Shown here: positions 43,891-56,604 of the stretch, piece after piece
How the letters are laid out: every line of letters begins with the position of its first letter
Numbering within the stretch: position 1 is the stretch's first letter
Assembly (NCBI RefSeq): GCF_018320785.1
Contig: NC_054879.1
Coordinates: 47,256,198 to 47,320,197, forward strand
Length of the DNA stretch: 64,000 nt
Direction of reading: 5' to 3'
DNA from: Cheilinus undulatus
Taxonomy: Eukaryota; Chordata; Actinopteri; Labriformes; Labridae
Notes under the pieces: generated by a model
The model's database searches: none
The model's input: the letters and a program-made list of their open reading frames with translations, nothing else
Told to the model about the DNA's origin: nothing
Position numbers and translations under genes: made by a program

Positions 43891-45120
43891 CTCTAATGAA
43901 CTGATGTTTAACATGTTAAAGTCTTCCTCTTAATGTTAGACCAGGGGGAAGGTTCCCAGCGCCTCTTATAGCTCATCTGCCACTGCTTTTAATTCCCTCT
44001 TTTTGAGCTTTTGTATTCACAAACAGGCTTGTTTTAATGATCAAAACTGGCTGTGTTTGTTGAAATAATGAATGCTAATTAATTCCACAGAAGTGGTGTA
44101 ATGATGAACTGGTCAGTGGCATTAGCTTCTCTTCACCTCCTCTGGTCTGGACATAGCAGAGGTCAGCAAGCACGGCATGTTGAGACAGCGTGGAGTCCAT
44201 GAGAACAGCTCTATTAGCATCTGGCCCGTAAGCAGCCAGAAGTGTAAAATATGAAGCAACTAAAGCTGTAAAATAAATCTTAATGAGGAAGCCAGGAAGC
44301 CAACAGCGCGCTGCTGCTTATTACAGCAGCTACTCTTCGTTTCTGCAGGGAGAAATTGAAGTCAGGGCATAAAACATCAATGCATCAACTTCAGCTTCAA
44401 AGAGATGTGTGAGCAGACAATGAACAGGATTAGATTTTTCTCTTCTTTCAGTCAATGTAAAGGCCTGCTCAGGTGTGATGTGCACATCAAAGACAAACAG
44501 GGCCCTTTGTAGCAGCAGCAGCAGGCTGCATTGTGAGCCTTCCTGGTGGAAAACAAACACACAGAAAATGTCTGGAATGTGCCGTGACCTATCAACTTCA
44601 CTGTGAGGAGAGGCTTTTCCAAACCCCGTCCACTGCTGGAGGGCAGAGCTTCCAACTACAAGCATGCACACAGCCTAGCAGGTTGTCCCAGGCTTTTAAA
44701 AGAACAAGGCGAAGTTCCCCCCCTCCAGTTTGCCCCATTCTTATAGGTGTCCCAGTAGATTACTGCAGGGAAGAGATAAAACACATCTGCATTGTGAGGC
44801 TAAACTCAGGCTGTCTTTTCCTCCTCTCCACATGCTGGAAAATGTGTTTTCAGACTGCTCCAGCTGAGTTCTGCTGCTGTTGCTCTGCAGACACTTTTCT
44901 CACCAGCATATAAATCCAGAAAAAAAAAGAGGGACAGAGATGGCAGGGCAAGTCAGGACTGCATTTAAACTCCTAAGGCATAACTGACAAAGTGTGTGGG
45001 GTCTGTTTCAGTGTTTAACAACCACTTACTAAAGCTTGTAAGGCATAAATCATCCTTATAAACAACAACCAGACCTGTTGGTAGTAAGACTTTCTCTCTT
45101 CTCTGTCAGCTCCCAGGGCT

Positions 45121-45396
45121 GCATTCAAGTGCTGGTGCATTTGAGAGCTGGTGCATTTTAGAGCTGGTGCATTCAAGAGCTGGTGCATTCAAGAGCTGGT
45201 GCATTCAAGTGCTGGTGCATTTTAGAGCTGGTGCATTTTAGAGCTGGTGCATTCAAGAGCTGGTGCATTCAAGTGCTGGTGCATTCAAGTGCTGGTGCAT
45301 TTTAGAGCTGGTGCATTTTAGAGCTGGTGCATTTAAGGGCTGATGCATTAAAGGGTTGGTGCATTCAAGAGCTGGTGCATTCAAGAGTTGGTGCAT
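45121..45396 (+). repeat. 16-bp minisatellite, ~17 copies
   Basis: Unit GAGCTGGTGCATTCAA with variants GTGCTGGTGCATTTTA. The two variant types alternate in blocks. Confidence 0.95.
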
Positions 45397-46569
45397 GACG
45401 CGCTGGTTTTGCTACACGCTAACTGCTAAACTTCTCATATTTATGTACAGTGAAGTGCTGTGGATAGCTCAGCCAGGAAGGAAGGCCGTATGAATTAATG
45501 TTTATTTAATCTTGTGACCTGCTAAGGGACAACAGATGCAAGTTAGCATTTTTGCTAACTCTGGCACATTTACAATATGTATTCTTTATGTTTGTACATT
45601 AATGTGCTCTGTCCCTTCTAAATTAATAAGAACAAAAAATAAAAATAAACTAAGGCAGCGGCCATTAACTGAAGCTACAGCAGCCTCTAGTGGCGGGAGG
45701 TTCATCACAGTAAAAGGAGCATTATAGACCGGGATTTCCCCTCCAGGTACAGTGGGGGTCCAGGTCTCTCACACCTATTTTTGGGGGGTTGCGGGCTAAA
45801 AGTTTGATAACCTCTGCTGAATACAACACAATGTGACTGGCTAAAAGTAGCATGAGTACTAATCAGTCAACGCTGGCACAGTGAGCAAACGGCATCACTT
45901 CCATGTTTTCCTGCTTCTTCTATGTTGTTTTTGCTGCTGACAGAGCTAGGCGCTAAAATGTTTATTTTCCTTCATTTTTCTGTCATTAAGTTTGACTTTT
46001 GCCACATATTTTGTGCATCATAATAGACGCATATCAGTTCCACATATTGGTAATTGGGTCGACCCCTTGGTCCTCTTCACTGAACTAAAACCTTAAAACT
46101 GAAAGAATCTTAATGTTTGTTTGAGGATGGTTTTTGAATTCCAGCCTCCTTAGTTCAACATGCAGTTCACCTTTAAAAAAACTTCTAAAGATTGGGATGC
46201 AACCTTCGATGGGAGACGGTTTCTTGATCAAAGTACACCTGCAGCTTTTACTCTATCATTGATATTAAACCTGACCTGAAATCTGAACAGCCGTAACTCT
46301 TCCTTTGACAATCAGTAGATAACTTAATCATCCTTCTCTCTAAATGTAATGTTCTTTCAGAGGGCCTTTTATAGTCAGGGTGCTATCTAGATTGAATCCA
46401 ATCTCCATTCCTGAGTAATGATATATGAGCGTGGTTTCTCTTATTGTGTGTTCAGAGTCTTAAGTAATCACTGTGTTGTTTTCTCTGGCGATAGCAGAGT
46501 TACACACCAGACATGTCAGCAGAGAGGAGCTGCTAAAGGAGAGTGGGGGTAGGTTATGGCATGGACTGC

Positions 46570-48362
46570 CCATGGGGGGGGGCTTTCTGGTACCCAGCCA
46601 TGAAGTCAGCAAAATTATGGTCCATTGCTATTTTAATCTGTGATATCCACATTTAACTTTTTTACTTGAATAATAGCCACTGTTATCAGGGTATTTTTTT
46701 TATTATTTATGCCATAGTATATAGTCATCTTAAAAATGTAAATCCTTTTTGTTTTAACCCTTTACCTACTGAGTCTAAAAATGGTGATTTGGACATATTT
46801 TGTTATTCTGGCTGTAAAATAGTCAGGAAATGCCCTAAGTCTGAGAGCTTTGGTCCCTTTTCCCAGGAGTACTTGAACTTGACTTTTCAACATCTGGTTA
46901 ATGATTATTGCACATTATATGGAATTGTCAGCAGATTAAGAGAAGAAAATCACAAAAACGGATTTGTTTCTCATGGCTTTTATGAGAAGAAATGTTGTTA
47001 TTGCTCATGAAGTTTTGATTTGACATTTGAAATGTGAACCTATACATGTTTAGAACAATCAGCAGTCATTTTTGGAGTCTAGGACTCTGGGTGTGCAAAA
47101 CACAGTGCAAGAGATAACTATATACATAGGCCACAATTAGTGCAGATAAAGGTGGAAAAATGCATTCTCAACATCCTCAGTAACATGTTGTTATTGCTCA
47201 TGACAGACACGCACAAATGCCACTATCTAACGCTATTTTAGAAAACTAAACACCACTCTCGCTCGCTCTCCTTTTACTCTCTTCCTTCACTCTCCTTTCT
47301 CACTCGTCTTCTGCCAAAGCTGCTGTTTTCGCAGTGCTGTTCGACATTACCATAATATATATAATATATACCACACATCATATATTGCCGGAAAGCACAG
47401 ATTCTCAGCTCTCTGTCAGTGTGTGAAATTTTTAGATTGAGCAATTTTAGAGGAGTTACAGTGTTGAGAATCCGTGTGGCGGTCTCACGATACTTCTGGT
47501 GTTTTGCTATGAATGCCCACGTCATATGGTTGTGAGTGTCGTCATGAACCATATATGTGCGCATGCCCACAATTCTCAGCTTTCCAACACCGTTGGAATT
47601 TTTCTGATCAGACAAACTTTGACAGAGTTGCGGTAATAATATTCTGGACATATAAAACAGCGCTGGCGCCAGCTCAGTAGGTAAAGGGTTAAATCAAAAT
47701 GGGTTAAAAATGAAAAAAAAAAAAAATGATGGAAAAGGATGTAAAATGGGATTTTAAAAACCACAGAAATGGTTCTATAGTGGCAAAAATTCAATAAAAG
47801 TAGCAAAAAATAGGGAAAAATGGTCATAAAAGGATTAGATTGGCAAAAATGGGCATAGAAGTAGTAAAAGGGGTTCAAAGTGCCAATATTGGCTTAAAAG
47901 TGGTAGAAATGGGGGTAAAATGTGGTGAAATGGGATAAAAACGTGAGAAAAATTAGTTCAAACTGGCAAAAATGGGCATAAAATATGGTGATGGGGTTAA
48001 AGGTGACAGTAATGGGTCAACAGAGGCCACATTAGGTGGGAAGTGGTGGAAAGGGTTTAAAAGGGATGAAAATGTTTTAAAAATGGAAAAAATGCACAGA
48101 AAAAGTGTTGAAATTGTCAAAATGGGAGTAATGTAGCAAAAATGAATTGAAAGGGGTAAAGTTTGGCAAGAAAAAGTGATCAAAACAGGTTAGAATGTGG
48201 CAAATTTTGTGTAAAGTAACAGAAAAACTGAAAAAAAAAGAAGCGAAAATGGGCTCAAATTGTGCATAAAATATCCCTAGTTTCTTAAAGGCATCTGGGG
48301 ACCCCCTCCCAGTGTCTCGTAACCCCCAAGGGGGTTTCAACCCCAACGTTGAGAACCAGTGC
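46570..48362 (-). mobile_element. hAT-like family B element interrupted by piggyBac-like MITE
   Basis: The right end reads CCCCAACGTTGAGAACCAGTG, the inverse of CAGTGGTTCTCAACC, preceded by CCCAGTGTCTCGTAACCCCC. The left part resembles the inverse of 43660-43770. GTGGCAAAAATGGG-type repeats fill 47700-48240. Total about 1.8 kb with the insert. Confidence 0.7.
46758..47688. mobile_element. piggyBac-like MITE, 931 bp
   Basis: Perfect 16-bp terminal inverted repeats CCCTTTACCTACTGAG / CTCAGTAGGTAAAGGG, flanked on both sides by TTAA (46754-46757, 47689-47692). TTAA duplication plus CCC ends is the piggyBac signature. There is no transposase; the frames inside are short. It is inserted in a family B hAT-like element. 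Confidence 0.9.
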
Positions 48363-49342
48363 CTCAGATGACGGGAATATCCAGAGAGATCCCATTCAAG
48401 GTGTAAAAAATGTGCACTGTGTGAATTTTTACGTAGTTTTATTGCTCGTTAACGCACCCTGGAGGTTGTGACTACCCTTTTAAACGGTGTTGCTTGTGGA
48501 ATCCCAGGCACTCGGGGAGGAACAATGACTCTAAGCTGACCTGTAATCTAATATAACACACATGCACACGTCACGTCTGTGTGCTCTTACTCACTACATA
48601 CTTAGCATAGAGGTCACAGGCCTCTGCAGCCTGCGGTCACTGCTCATGGCTGTGGTCCCGTAGCGTGTGCCGGCCTCAGTGACAGTTGGAGCTCACTTGT
48701 TGAATCTCTGGAGTCTGTACTCCATTCCTCAAACCCCACCCTGCTGACTCCTCTCACTATCCAGGAAACTATTTCCTTCCTCCTTTTAAAAAATAAACTA
48801 TCTCTGTCATCTTTGATATAAGAGTTCTTCCAGGTGCTTGTATAGCTCAGATAGTATCAACAGTGAAGACAAACACAAGGCATGCGATCTTGATCCTGTC
48901 TGTTCTGTCATTAGCAGGGAGAAGCAGTCGAGTCTGAAATTCCTAGAAGTGGCAGATCTCTGCTGGCAGACTCTCCTGGTGTGTCATGGCCGTGATGACA
49001 CACACTAACACTTGAGTGCAAACTTGATCCTGAGTCTTACTATCACAGCATCCAATTCTTGACATAGTTGGCGTTCATGTGGTGTGTGTGTGTGTGAGTG
49101 AGAGCCATGTGACCCGAAAATGTGAAAGCTAAAACATGACACAGCTGCTAATTCTTTAGCTCTTGCTTTTTTGTATCACATTTAGTCCACATAGTGGTGC
49201 AAACTGGGAACAGATTGGAATAAAAGAGGCGTTCCTTAGATTGTAAAGATGTCAAAAAATGTTGAGTGTATTCTAAAGCCTCTACCCTAACATGTAGTAT
49301 CAGACTTCTTTACAGTACACTTTCTACCAGGTCTAATGAATG

Positions 49343-49658
49343 CTGATAAACCCAGAGAATGGACCCTGATAAACCCAGAGAATGGACCCTGATAAACCCA
49401 GGAGAGGGCCCTGATAAACCCAGAGACTGGACCTGATAAACCCAGAGAACGGACCCTGATAAACCCAGAGAATGGACCCTGATAAACCCAGGAGAGGGCC
49501 CTGATAAACCCAGAGACTGGACCCTGATAAACCCAGAGAACGGCCCCTGATAAACCCAGAGACTGGACCCTGATAAAAACCAGAGAATGGACCCTGATAA
49601 ACCCAGAGACTGGACCCTGATAAACCCAGAGAACGACCCCTGATAAACCCAGAGAATG
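49343..49658 (+). repeat. 24-bp minisatellite, ~13 copies
   Basis: Unit CTGATAAACCCAGAGAATGG + ACCC, with GGAGAGGGCC and GAACGG variants spaced regularly. It directly abuts a family B hAT-like fragment at about 49665. Confidence 0.95.
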
Positions 49659-49664
49659 AAAAAG

Positions 49665-50305
49665 AGAAAAAATTTCTACAGTGGGTTAATAATGGCAAAA
49701 AAAATGTGGAAAAGTAAAAGTAGCAGAAACTGATTGGCAAAAATGGGCATAAATAGTGGTAAAAGGGAGTTAAAATGTGGCTAGAATGGCTTCAAATTGC
49801 CAAAAATGGATGGAAATTTGGTGAATTGGAATGAAAAATAGTTAGAAACTGGCCAAAAAAGGTTAACTGGGAAAGAAAAAATATAGGCAGATATTGACAG
49901 AAATTGGTTTAACCAATTTCTGTCAATATGCCCAAAAATGGGCATATAAAATGGTGAAATGTGGTTAAATTGGGAAAAATGTGGGCATAAGAAGTGGTAA
50001 AACTGGGTTAATAGTGGCAATAATGGGTAGCATTAGGCTTAATTGGCAAAAATTGGTTCAAAAGTGGCAAAAACAGGCAGAGAGAAAGTGGTGGAAATAG
50101 TTTAAAGCTGAGAAAAATAGGTGTTACATGGTAAAAATGTGCTAAAATTGGTAGGAAAAAATGATGAAAAGGGTAGAAAATTTTGACAAAATTGCTGTAA
50201 AGTGGCAACAGTGTAATTTAAAATATATATATATATTTTTTTTTAGGGCAACTGGAGACCCCCTCTCCAAGGGGGTCTCGATCCCAAGGTTAAGAACCAC
50301 TGCAG
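49665..50305 (-). mobile_element. hAT-like family B fragment
   Basis: GTGGCAAAAATGGGC-type repeats end in GGGGGTCTCGATCCCAAGGTT then AAGAACCACTGC. It contains a perfect 39-nt palindrome at 49891-49929. The left end is missing. Confidence 0.65.
49891..49929. repeat. Perfect palindrome, 19-bp arms
   Basis: ATATTGACAGAAATTGGTT, one central T, then AACCAATTTCTGTCAATAT. Confidence 0.92.
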
Positions 50306-51528
50306 TAGGGTTGATAAATTCAAGACGAATATGCCGTTGCTGGTAAATGACAAAAGCTCAGTTTTGTGGCTGAATATCATCTGATCTTTATCAGTAAATG
50401 GAGTTTTATTGGATCACTGAAAGCAATCAGAAATAAACTTTAGTGGGCAGACTTCAAACAGACAGAGGATCTGTCTTTAACTGCTTTTTAAAAACCTAAT
50501 GCCAGACTCTACTTCCTTTCACTAATCTTATCTGAGGATCATTTTTAACCTCGGGCTCGACAACTAAATTTGATCCAATGTTTTTCCAATTCGCTTTGAT
50601 ATTTGGTCACAAGGTCAGCTTGAATCCAGTCGATTGTTTCTGACACGACGCGTTGCTACGCTGGATGCTAACATCTCCTTTGAGGTGAAGTTGCTAACCA
50701 TGTGCTACCTAATAGAGACATGGTTGAGCTATTTACAGAGTACTTTGTGCTGCTCTTGTGAATTGAATTATCTTCTGGATAAATAACAAAATCATATTTC
50801 TGACCTCAGATGCTCTGTCACTAACCACACGCACTTCTCCTCTCATCGTCTTTATTCACTGTGACCATGTATGGTGATAGAGGTTCTACACAAATAGCAC
50901 TAAAAAAGCAGTACGTCACTGGATAACTCTGCAGATCAGTCATCTGGTTGCCATATCGTTCGGTGCTAGGCAGGATGCTCGCTGAGGTCAGAGATATGTT
51001 CAATGACATCAGGGTAAAAGCAGCCGGGAGATCAGCCAAGTTTAACTCCACACAAAGAAGGAGGAACACTGGCTTTTATTACTCCTCTTCTCCTTGTTTC
51101 TCTCACTCTCAGCTTGTCTTCTTGTGTTTCTCTTCTTCCATCCGTCTTCCAGTCGATCTTTCTTATAACATCTCCAGAGTAATTAGGGTTCCTCTGTGCT
51201 CACGGTGTCCTGAAGGCAGTTTCGTCTCATCTTTCTCATGTGCGACCTCCATCCAAAACACTTCGAGCTAGCAGCGAGGACATGGAAACTGTCTTTTGTT
51301 TAGGCTACACTTTATGACTCATGAAAAAAATATATGGGAAAGATATGAGACTGTAAGAGGCTGTAATACAATCACCGCAGCCCTCTCTCAAGTGGAGGAT
51401 ACAGAAATACAGTTTCATGCTCCTGATCCTAATGAAACCACTGTTCCATTCATCTCCAGCAGAATTCAATAACATTAATCCAGAGCAGCTTCTCACCCTC
51501 GCTACGTTTCAGACTCAAGCAAACACTC

Positions 51529-51612
51529 ATGCACCGTGCACACTGGTGCACCGCACACACTGGTGCACCGCGCACACTCATGCACCACACACACTCATGC
51601 ACCGCGCACACC
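51529..51612. repeat. 18-bp tandem repeat, ~5 copies
   Basis: Units of ACTCATGCACCGTGCACA with GGTGCACCGCGCACAC variants; each unit has ApaLI-like GTGCAC/GCGCAC alternation. Confidence 0.8.
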
Positions 51613-53379
51613 ATATAGCAGGGCCGCCTGCCCGCTGAGACCTCACTGACCTTTGGTTAATTTAGTGGCACTGTGACGGCTCATCTGCTGCTCGTATGGA
51701 CTTTAGTTTAACGGCTACGGCCGATGGAGCTTAGAGCTTTAATTATGTAGGTGAGGCATAAAAGGTGAACCTCGGGGCACGAGTCTTTGAAGCTCATGGC
51801 CTCTGACGGAGGATAAAAGGGCCTGGAGGATGTGTGCGTGTCATGTATGACCTTAGCATGTGGACAGAGTATGGCAGTCACAAAGGGGGCAGCTGAATCC
51901 TAGATTCACACCTGTCTTTACAGAACAGCATCGCTGCAAGTGTAAGTGATTAACTCAGTTATTTAACTTCTATGTGATGCACAGCTTTGGCACCAGGATT
52001 AAAAGACTACATATGCAACACTGAATATTGGTGCAGAAAAATTCAGATACACTCAAAGCAAACATAAAGACTCAGGCGGAATGGAACTGCTTTGTTTATT
52101 TTCCCTTAACACTCAGTAGGCAAAAACAATTATTAGCACAATCTGCACAAAGCTTGCAAACTTTTTAGACGATCTCAAGAGACAGCAACCAGGTCAGCCT
52201 TGGTCCTGAACTGCTCTGGCATCCTGATAGCCATCCTCCAAGCCTGCACCAGGCCCACCCCCCTCCCATCCTCCCAGCCAACCCATCCTCCAGCACGCAG
52301 TTCCTCCCGGCATCTGGCCCAGCCCACTTTTTCCTGGGCATCCTTTATGCAGTGACATGGATCGGGCCCGGGAAAGCATTCCAGGTGCTATGGGTGTGAC
52401 GAGATCTCGTGCCACGAGATCTCGCGAGATCCATATTGCCAAGACACCTGGAGCCACAGCTCTCCTGTCAGAAAACAAAACCTAACTGGAAGTTATAAAA
52501 GATCACAAAGATGCCCGGGATGCTTTAGGATTGTTGGTTTGCCTGCTCATGAAGTAACGGAGCCCATACGTGACCCATTCAGATCACCGCTCCAGCCCCC
52601 ACCCCCTCCTCCGCCTGAGTTACTCGGAGGCGCGCATGATCCGCCAATGCATAGTGCGTTCATCATAATTCTGCTAAATGATTAAATGCTGCTGCTGGAA
52701 ACCTGAGCATTCTCCATGAGGAGAATACAGCCTTTATTTAGGTCGTGTATGTGTACAGACTCGCTCAAAGTGCCGGTATATGTGACTTTATGACTTTGAT
52801 TTAGTCTCTTCTTCATCATGTCTCCTTCTCGTCTCACTGTCTGTCAGTCACGCATCCATCAGGTGTTGGCGATGCTATCATCAATCAGAAGCTTAACATG
52901 TGTAGCGCAATGGGCCATTGAATACTGCAGTGGTAAACTTAGCTAAACAAACACTGCTCTTGGTCAGACGGACCAAACTGTCTGAACACCTACAACCTCT
53001 GCCTGTTAGGGGTGCTGTCATCACAAACAAAAGGCGACCAAGAAGAAAAGAAGGCGTAGAAGAAGACGAAATCGGGAATCCATCTCCTCCCGCCAGTCTT
53101 TTTTTTGACGTAAACTATGAAAAAACACAGAATTTACGCTGTCTTGGGGTTTCTGCTCTTACATTGGGGCGGTGAGCTGTCCAGCATGTCGTTCTTTACA
53201 TGAGACAAATAAATCAGCACCAAGTACGATGTGTTGCCATAGCTACACAGACGCCAAGCGAGGTACCGACATGTATTTGAGTGTATTAAATCACATATAA
53301 ATTCGTATATCATTACGCTCTGTGCCACTTCCTGCCTTTGGTTTATAAGTTGGTCTGCTCTGCTTTCACACCTCAAACG

Positions 53380-53565
53380 AACCACAACAGGGTTTGTTTG
53401 GAAGTGGACCGAGACCCCCTATTGTCAAGCTGACCAGAATCCGCTTGTTTGGTCTGCACCAGAGTTGATTCAGACCGCTCCAAACAGACCAGACACTTCG
53501 GGAAAACGCACCAGAATTCGTTTAAAGCGGACCAGACAACTCTGGTGTGAATGCGCCCTTAGACA
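53380..53565. mobile_element. MITE-like fragment with GGACCAGACAACTCTGGTGT
   Basis: The block AAACAGACCAGACACTTCGG ... AAAGCGGACCAGACAACTCT ... GTGTGAATGCGCCCTTAG has the look of a fish DNA-transposon end. The partner end is not clear. Confidence 0.35.
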
Positions 53566-54068
53566 CACGGTCTTGATACCGAAAGATGTGTCGAAGAGAA
53601 GTTGTCACAAAAGAGTCCAGCCAGCAGCCCTGGCAATCAGTCCACATCCAGGACTCACATGAGCATAGTAAGACCAGAAGGGCCGAGAGACTCAGACTTT
53701 CGTCCTCATGCTCAGATACGGGGAACACCACACTGCCTTGCTCAGCGAACCCATCGCTCCATGCACAAGTCCAAGTCTGTGCTTGATCTCAGCCTTGCAG
53801 TCAGCGAATGAATGGATTACGAAGGGCCATTTGATTTCCACTTTTCTACGCAGAATTGGCCAGAAAAAACAGAATCTACTATGAAATGCGGAATATTGCG
53901 GCAAATTTAGAATGAAACTTTGAATTGGTAAGAAAGAGGAACATTTCTCTGGGGGATTACTAATGCATGGCACAACTCGGGCCTCACTTTGCAAACACTC
54001 ACCCGACCCCCTCCCAAACAACACGATCATGCAAGAGCAGCAGCTCGAAACACCGACAAACACTGAAA

Positions 54069-55206
54069 CCGTGTTTCCATCAGGGAGTCCAGTTTGATTC
54101 AGTTTGGTTTGGTATGGTTTGGTACGCTAAACCCCAAAATAGTTTGCGTTTCCACAGACACCCGTGCTCTCACTTGGGTGGGCGGGGCTGTAAAAGCATG
54201 CATGTTAAGTCACAGACAGTGTGAGTCAGCTGTTCCAGCTGCAGAGTTATAGAAAGGTGGAGTGACAGAAATCAGTAGGGGATAAGCAGTAAACAGCTTT
54301 ATTTCAGCTGAAAGTGCGTTTAAAAAAATAGCTACATCTTAATGATGGTAACCGCTGTCAGTACAGATCCTCAGCTGATGGAATACGTGTACAGAGACGG
54401 TTTGAGTCGTAACGCTACATTTATATGTGAATATATCTAGTCTAGAACAGTTTATACGACAAAATATGAAAGTTTAGAGCTGTACTGTGAGAATTCACTG
54501 CATTGAAAAGAAAGTTAAAGTTCAGCTGGTGTTAAAATCAAGCTAGATTAAGTCAGAAATCCAGGGTGCACTGATCTCATTTAAAAGTAGTCTGCAGCCT
54601 GAAGTTTTACAAGCCCGTTCAACAACCACAGAGCGATGTTTTCACAGGTTATCTAATGTAAGACGAAGATTAATAACTAGTTACAGAAGAGAATGAACAG
54701 TTCAAAGGCTTCGTATTCACAAAACTTCTGCATTAATTTAGTTTCTCATCCATCGCGGATGGATCAGGCTGATGTGAGCCTTTGGGCTCTGCTTTGTGTT
54801 CTTAAAATCATCCAGATAAATGTCAGGAAACTTGATTTGTGGTCAGATACCAATATCCACAGACTAGCAAACAGTTTGGATCTCCATTGAGTCCAGATAT
54901 TTCCCATTTAGGCAGATATTGGTCCATTTTTCTCCTGTTTTCGCCCACTTCTCACAGCAGACTTCTGTCTTTGAAGCCCAGAGGCGAGCAGCTGAGTCGC
55001 GCGCTGACGTGACGTCAGTGCAGCCCCTATTGTTGTGTGTGTAGCTCCACCTTTTCGGTATGGTTAGGTAAGATTGGCACCCCTACGGAAGGGTGCCGCA
55101 AAGTGGGAACGGTTCGCTTTTTTGGGACCCTTTCTCTATGGAAACGCCAATAAAAAGCGTGCCGTACCACACCGAACTGAGCCGGACCGCTCAGTGGAAA
55201 CGACCT
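54069..55206. mobile_element. Element with GTTTCCA/TGGAAAC ends, ~1.1 kb
   Basis: The left end ACCGTGTTTCCATCAGGGAG has GGTTTGGTATGGTTTGGTAC behind it. The right end has GCCGTACCACACCGAACTGA then CAGTGGAAACGACC, roughly its inverse. No transposase frame was found inside. Confidence 0.5.
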
Positions 55207-55375
55207 ATACGTAGCTCAACACGGGGAAGCCCAGATGTAACGTCAAGAAAACTGATCATACTACGAGTTATTTTACGTCATCACACCTGAGAGTCACAGA
55301 GCGTGAGGTGTTTGAGCACGAGGCTCACAACCATGACTTTAGGTTTGGACCGACTCACGGCTTTACAAAATTTGT

Positions 55376-56604
55376 AGGGCTGGGCAATTAATCGCAAATT
55401 AGATTAAATCACAATAAAGCATGCTGTAATATTCAAATTGCAGACAGTGCAATACTTCTTTAACCTGAAAAGTGTCAAAATACCAGTTTGATACAATCTT
55501 TTTTTTCTTTTGTTATCCTTTACACCAGTGTTACTCAACCCTGCTCAACCAAAGAGCCAAATAGTTAAAAAATACCTTTGCAAGAGCCACAATCTAAGAG
55601 GTGAAAAGTGGCAAAAACGGGTTGAAGTAGCAATAAAAATAAGTTAAAGGTGGCAAAAATGGTCAAAAAGCAACCAAAATGGGTAAAAAGGGGCAAAAAT
55701 GGAGAGGAAAAGTGGAAAAAGGGTCAGAAAGTAGCAAAAATGGGTGAGAGGTGGCAAAAAAATCAGTTACAGATAGCATAAAATGGTCCAAAAGTGGCAA
55801 AAAATGTGAAAAAAAATGAGTGAAAAGTGGCTAAAATGGGCAAGACTAGGAAAAAGTGGTATTTAATGACAAAAGGGAGCTTAAATGGGTGAAAATGCAT
55901 AGAAGAAAGGGCGAAAATGGGATATAAGTGGAAAAAAATGGGTAAAAAGTTGCAAAAAAAGTGTCAAAAGGGGCAAAAAAGTAGGGAAAAGTGGTATTAA
56001 ATGACAAAAGATAGCTTTATCAGGCAAAATAAGATAAAAGTGGCAAAAATGGGCAAAAAAGTAGGGAAAAAGTGGCAAGAGTTGCTTAAATGGGTGACAA
56101 GAGAGAAAAAATGGTGAAAAATGGCAGAAAAGTTTACCTTATTTAAGGTTTTCTGGGGGAATAATATTTAAAATGAAGACATAAAAGAGCCACATCTGGC
56201 CCTAGAGGCACGCGTTGAGTACCACTACTTATACGTTATTCAAACCTTCAAGTATCTTTTTTTAATTGTATTTTATTTTTTACAAAATCTTACTTTTCTT
56301 GCTCATGCATTTATTTTTCTTCATCAAACTGAGAATCTGAGAAATGATCATCCCCTTCAATAAAGCAGTTGATAGCAAAATTTCTATATGAGCCAAAATG
56401 GCAGTAAGATATTTTTATTCTAAATTTAGCCCTAGTTGAACTTGTCTGATATTGTACTTGTTATAATATAGAATGATTTCTTGCTCATGTTTGTTGAACA
56501 ACAGAAAAACTGAGGAACCTAAATAATGACATTTAAAATCGCAATCGCAATATTGCAGGAAAAAATTGCAATTAGATTATTGTTGCATATCGTTCAGCCC
56601 TAAT
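55376..56604 (+). mobile_element. TAGGGCTG-family MITE with nested hAT-like family A element
   Basis: Starts TAGGGCTGGGCAATTAATCG and ends CATATCGTTCAGCCCTA. A family A element (about 55526-56227; CAGTGTTACTCAACCCTGCT ... GCGTTGAGTACCACTA) sits after TTTTGTTATCCTTTACAC. The same insertion point and flanks (CATACGTTATTCAAACCTTC) occur in the copy at 1672-2341. Confidence 0.75.

Noticed and set aside
47576-50208. Many Phe/Leu/His-rich minus-strand frames (FCHFxPIF-type) as membrane proteins
   Set aside because: They are translations of the complement of GTGGCAAAAATGGG tracts inside transposons; the same apparent protein recurs wherever that tract occurs.
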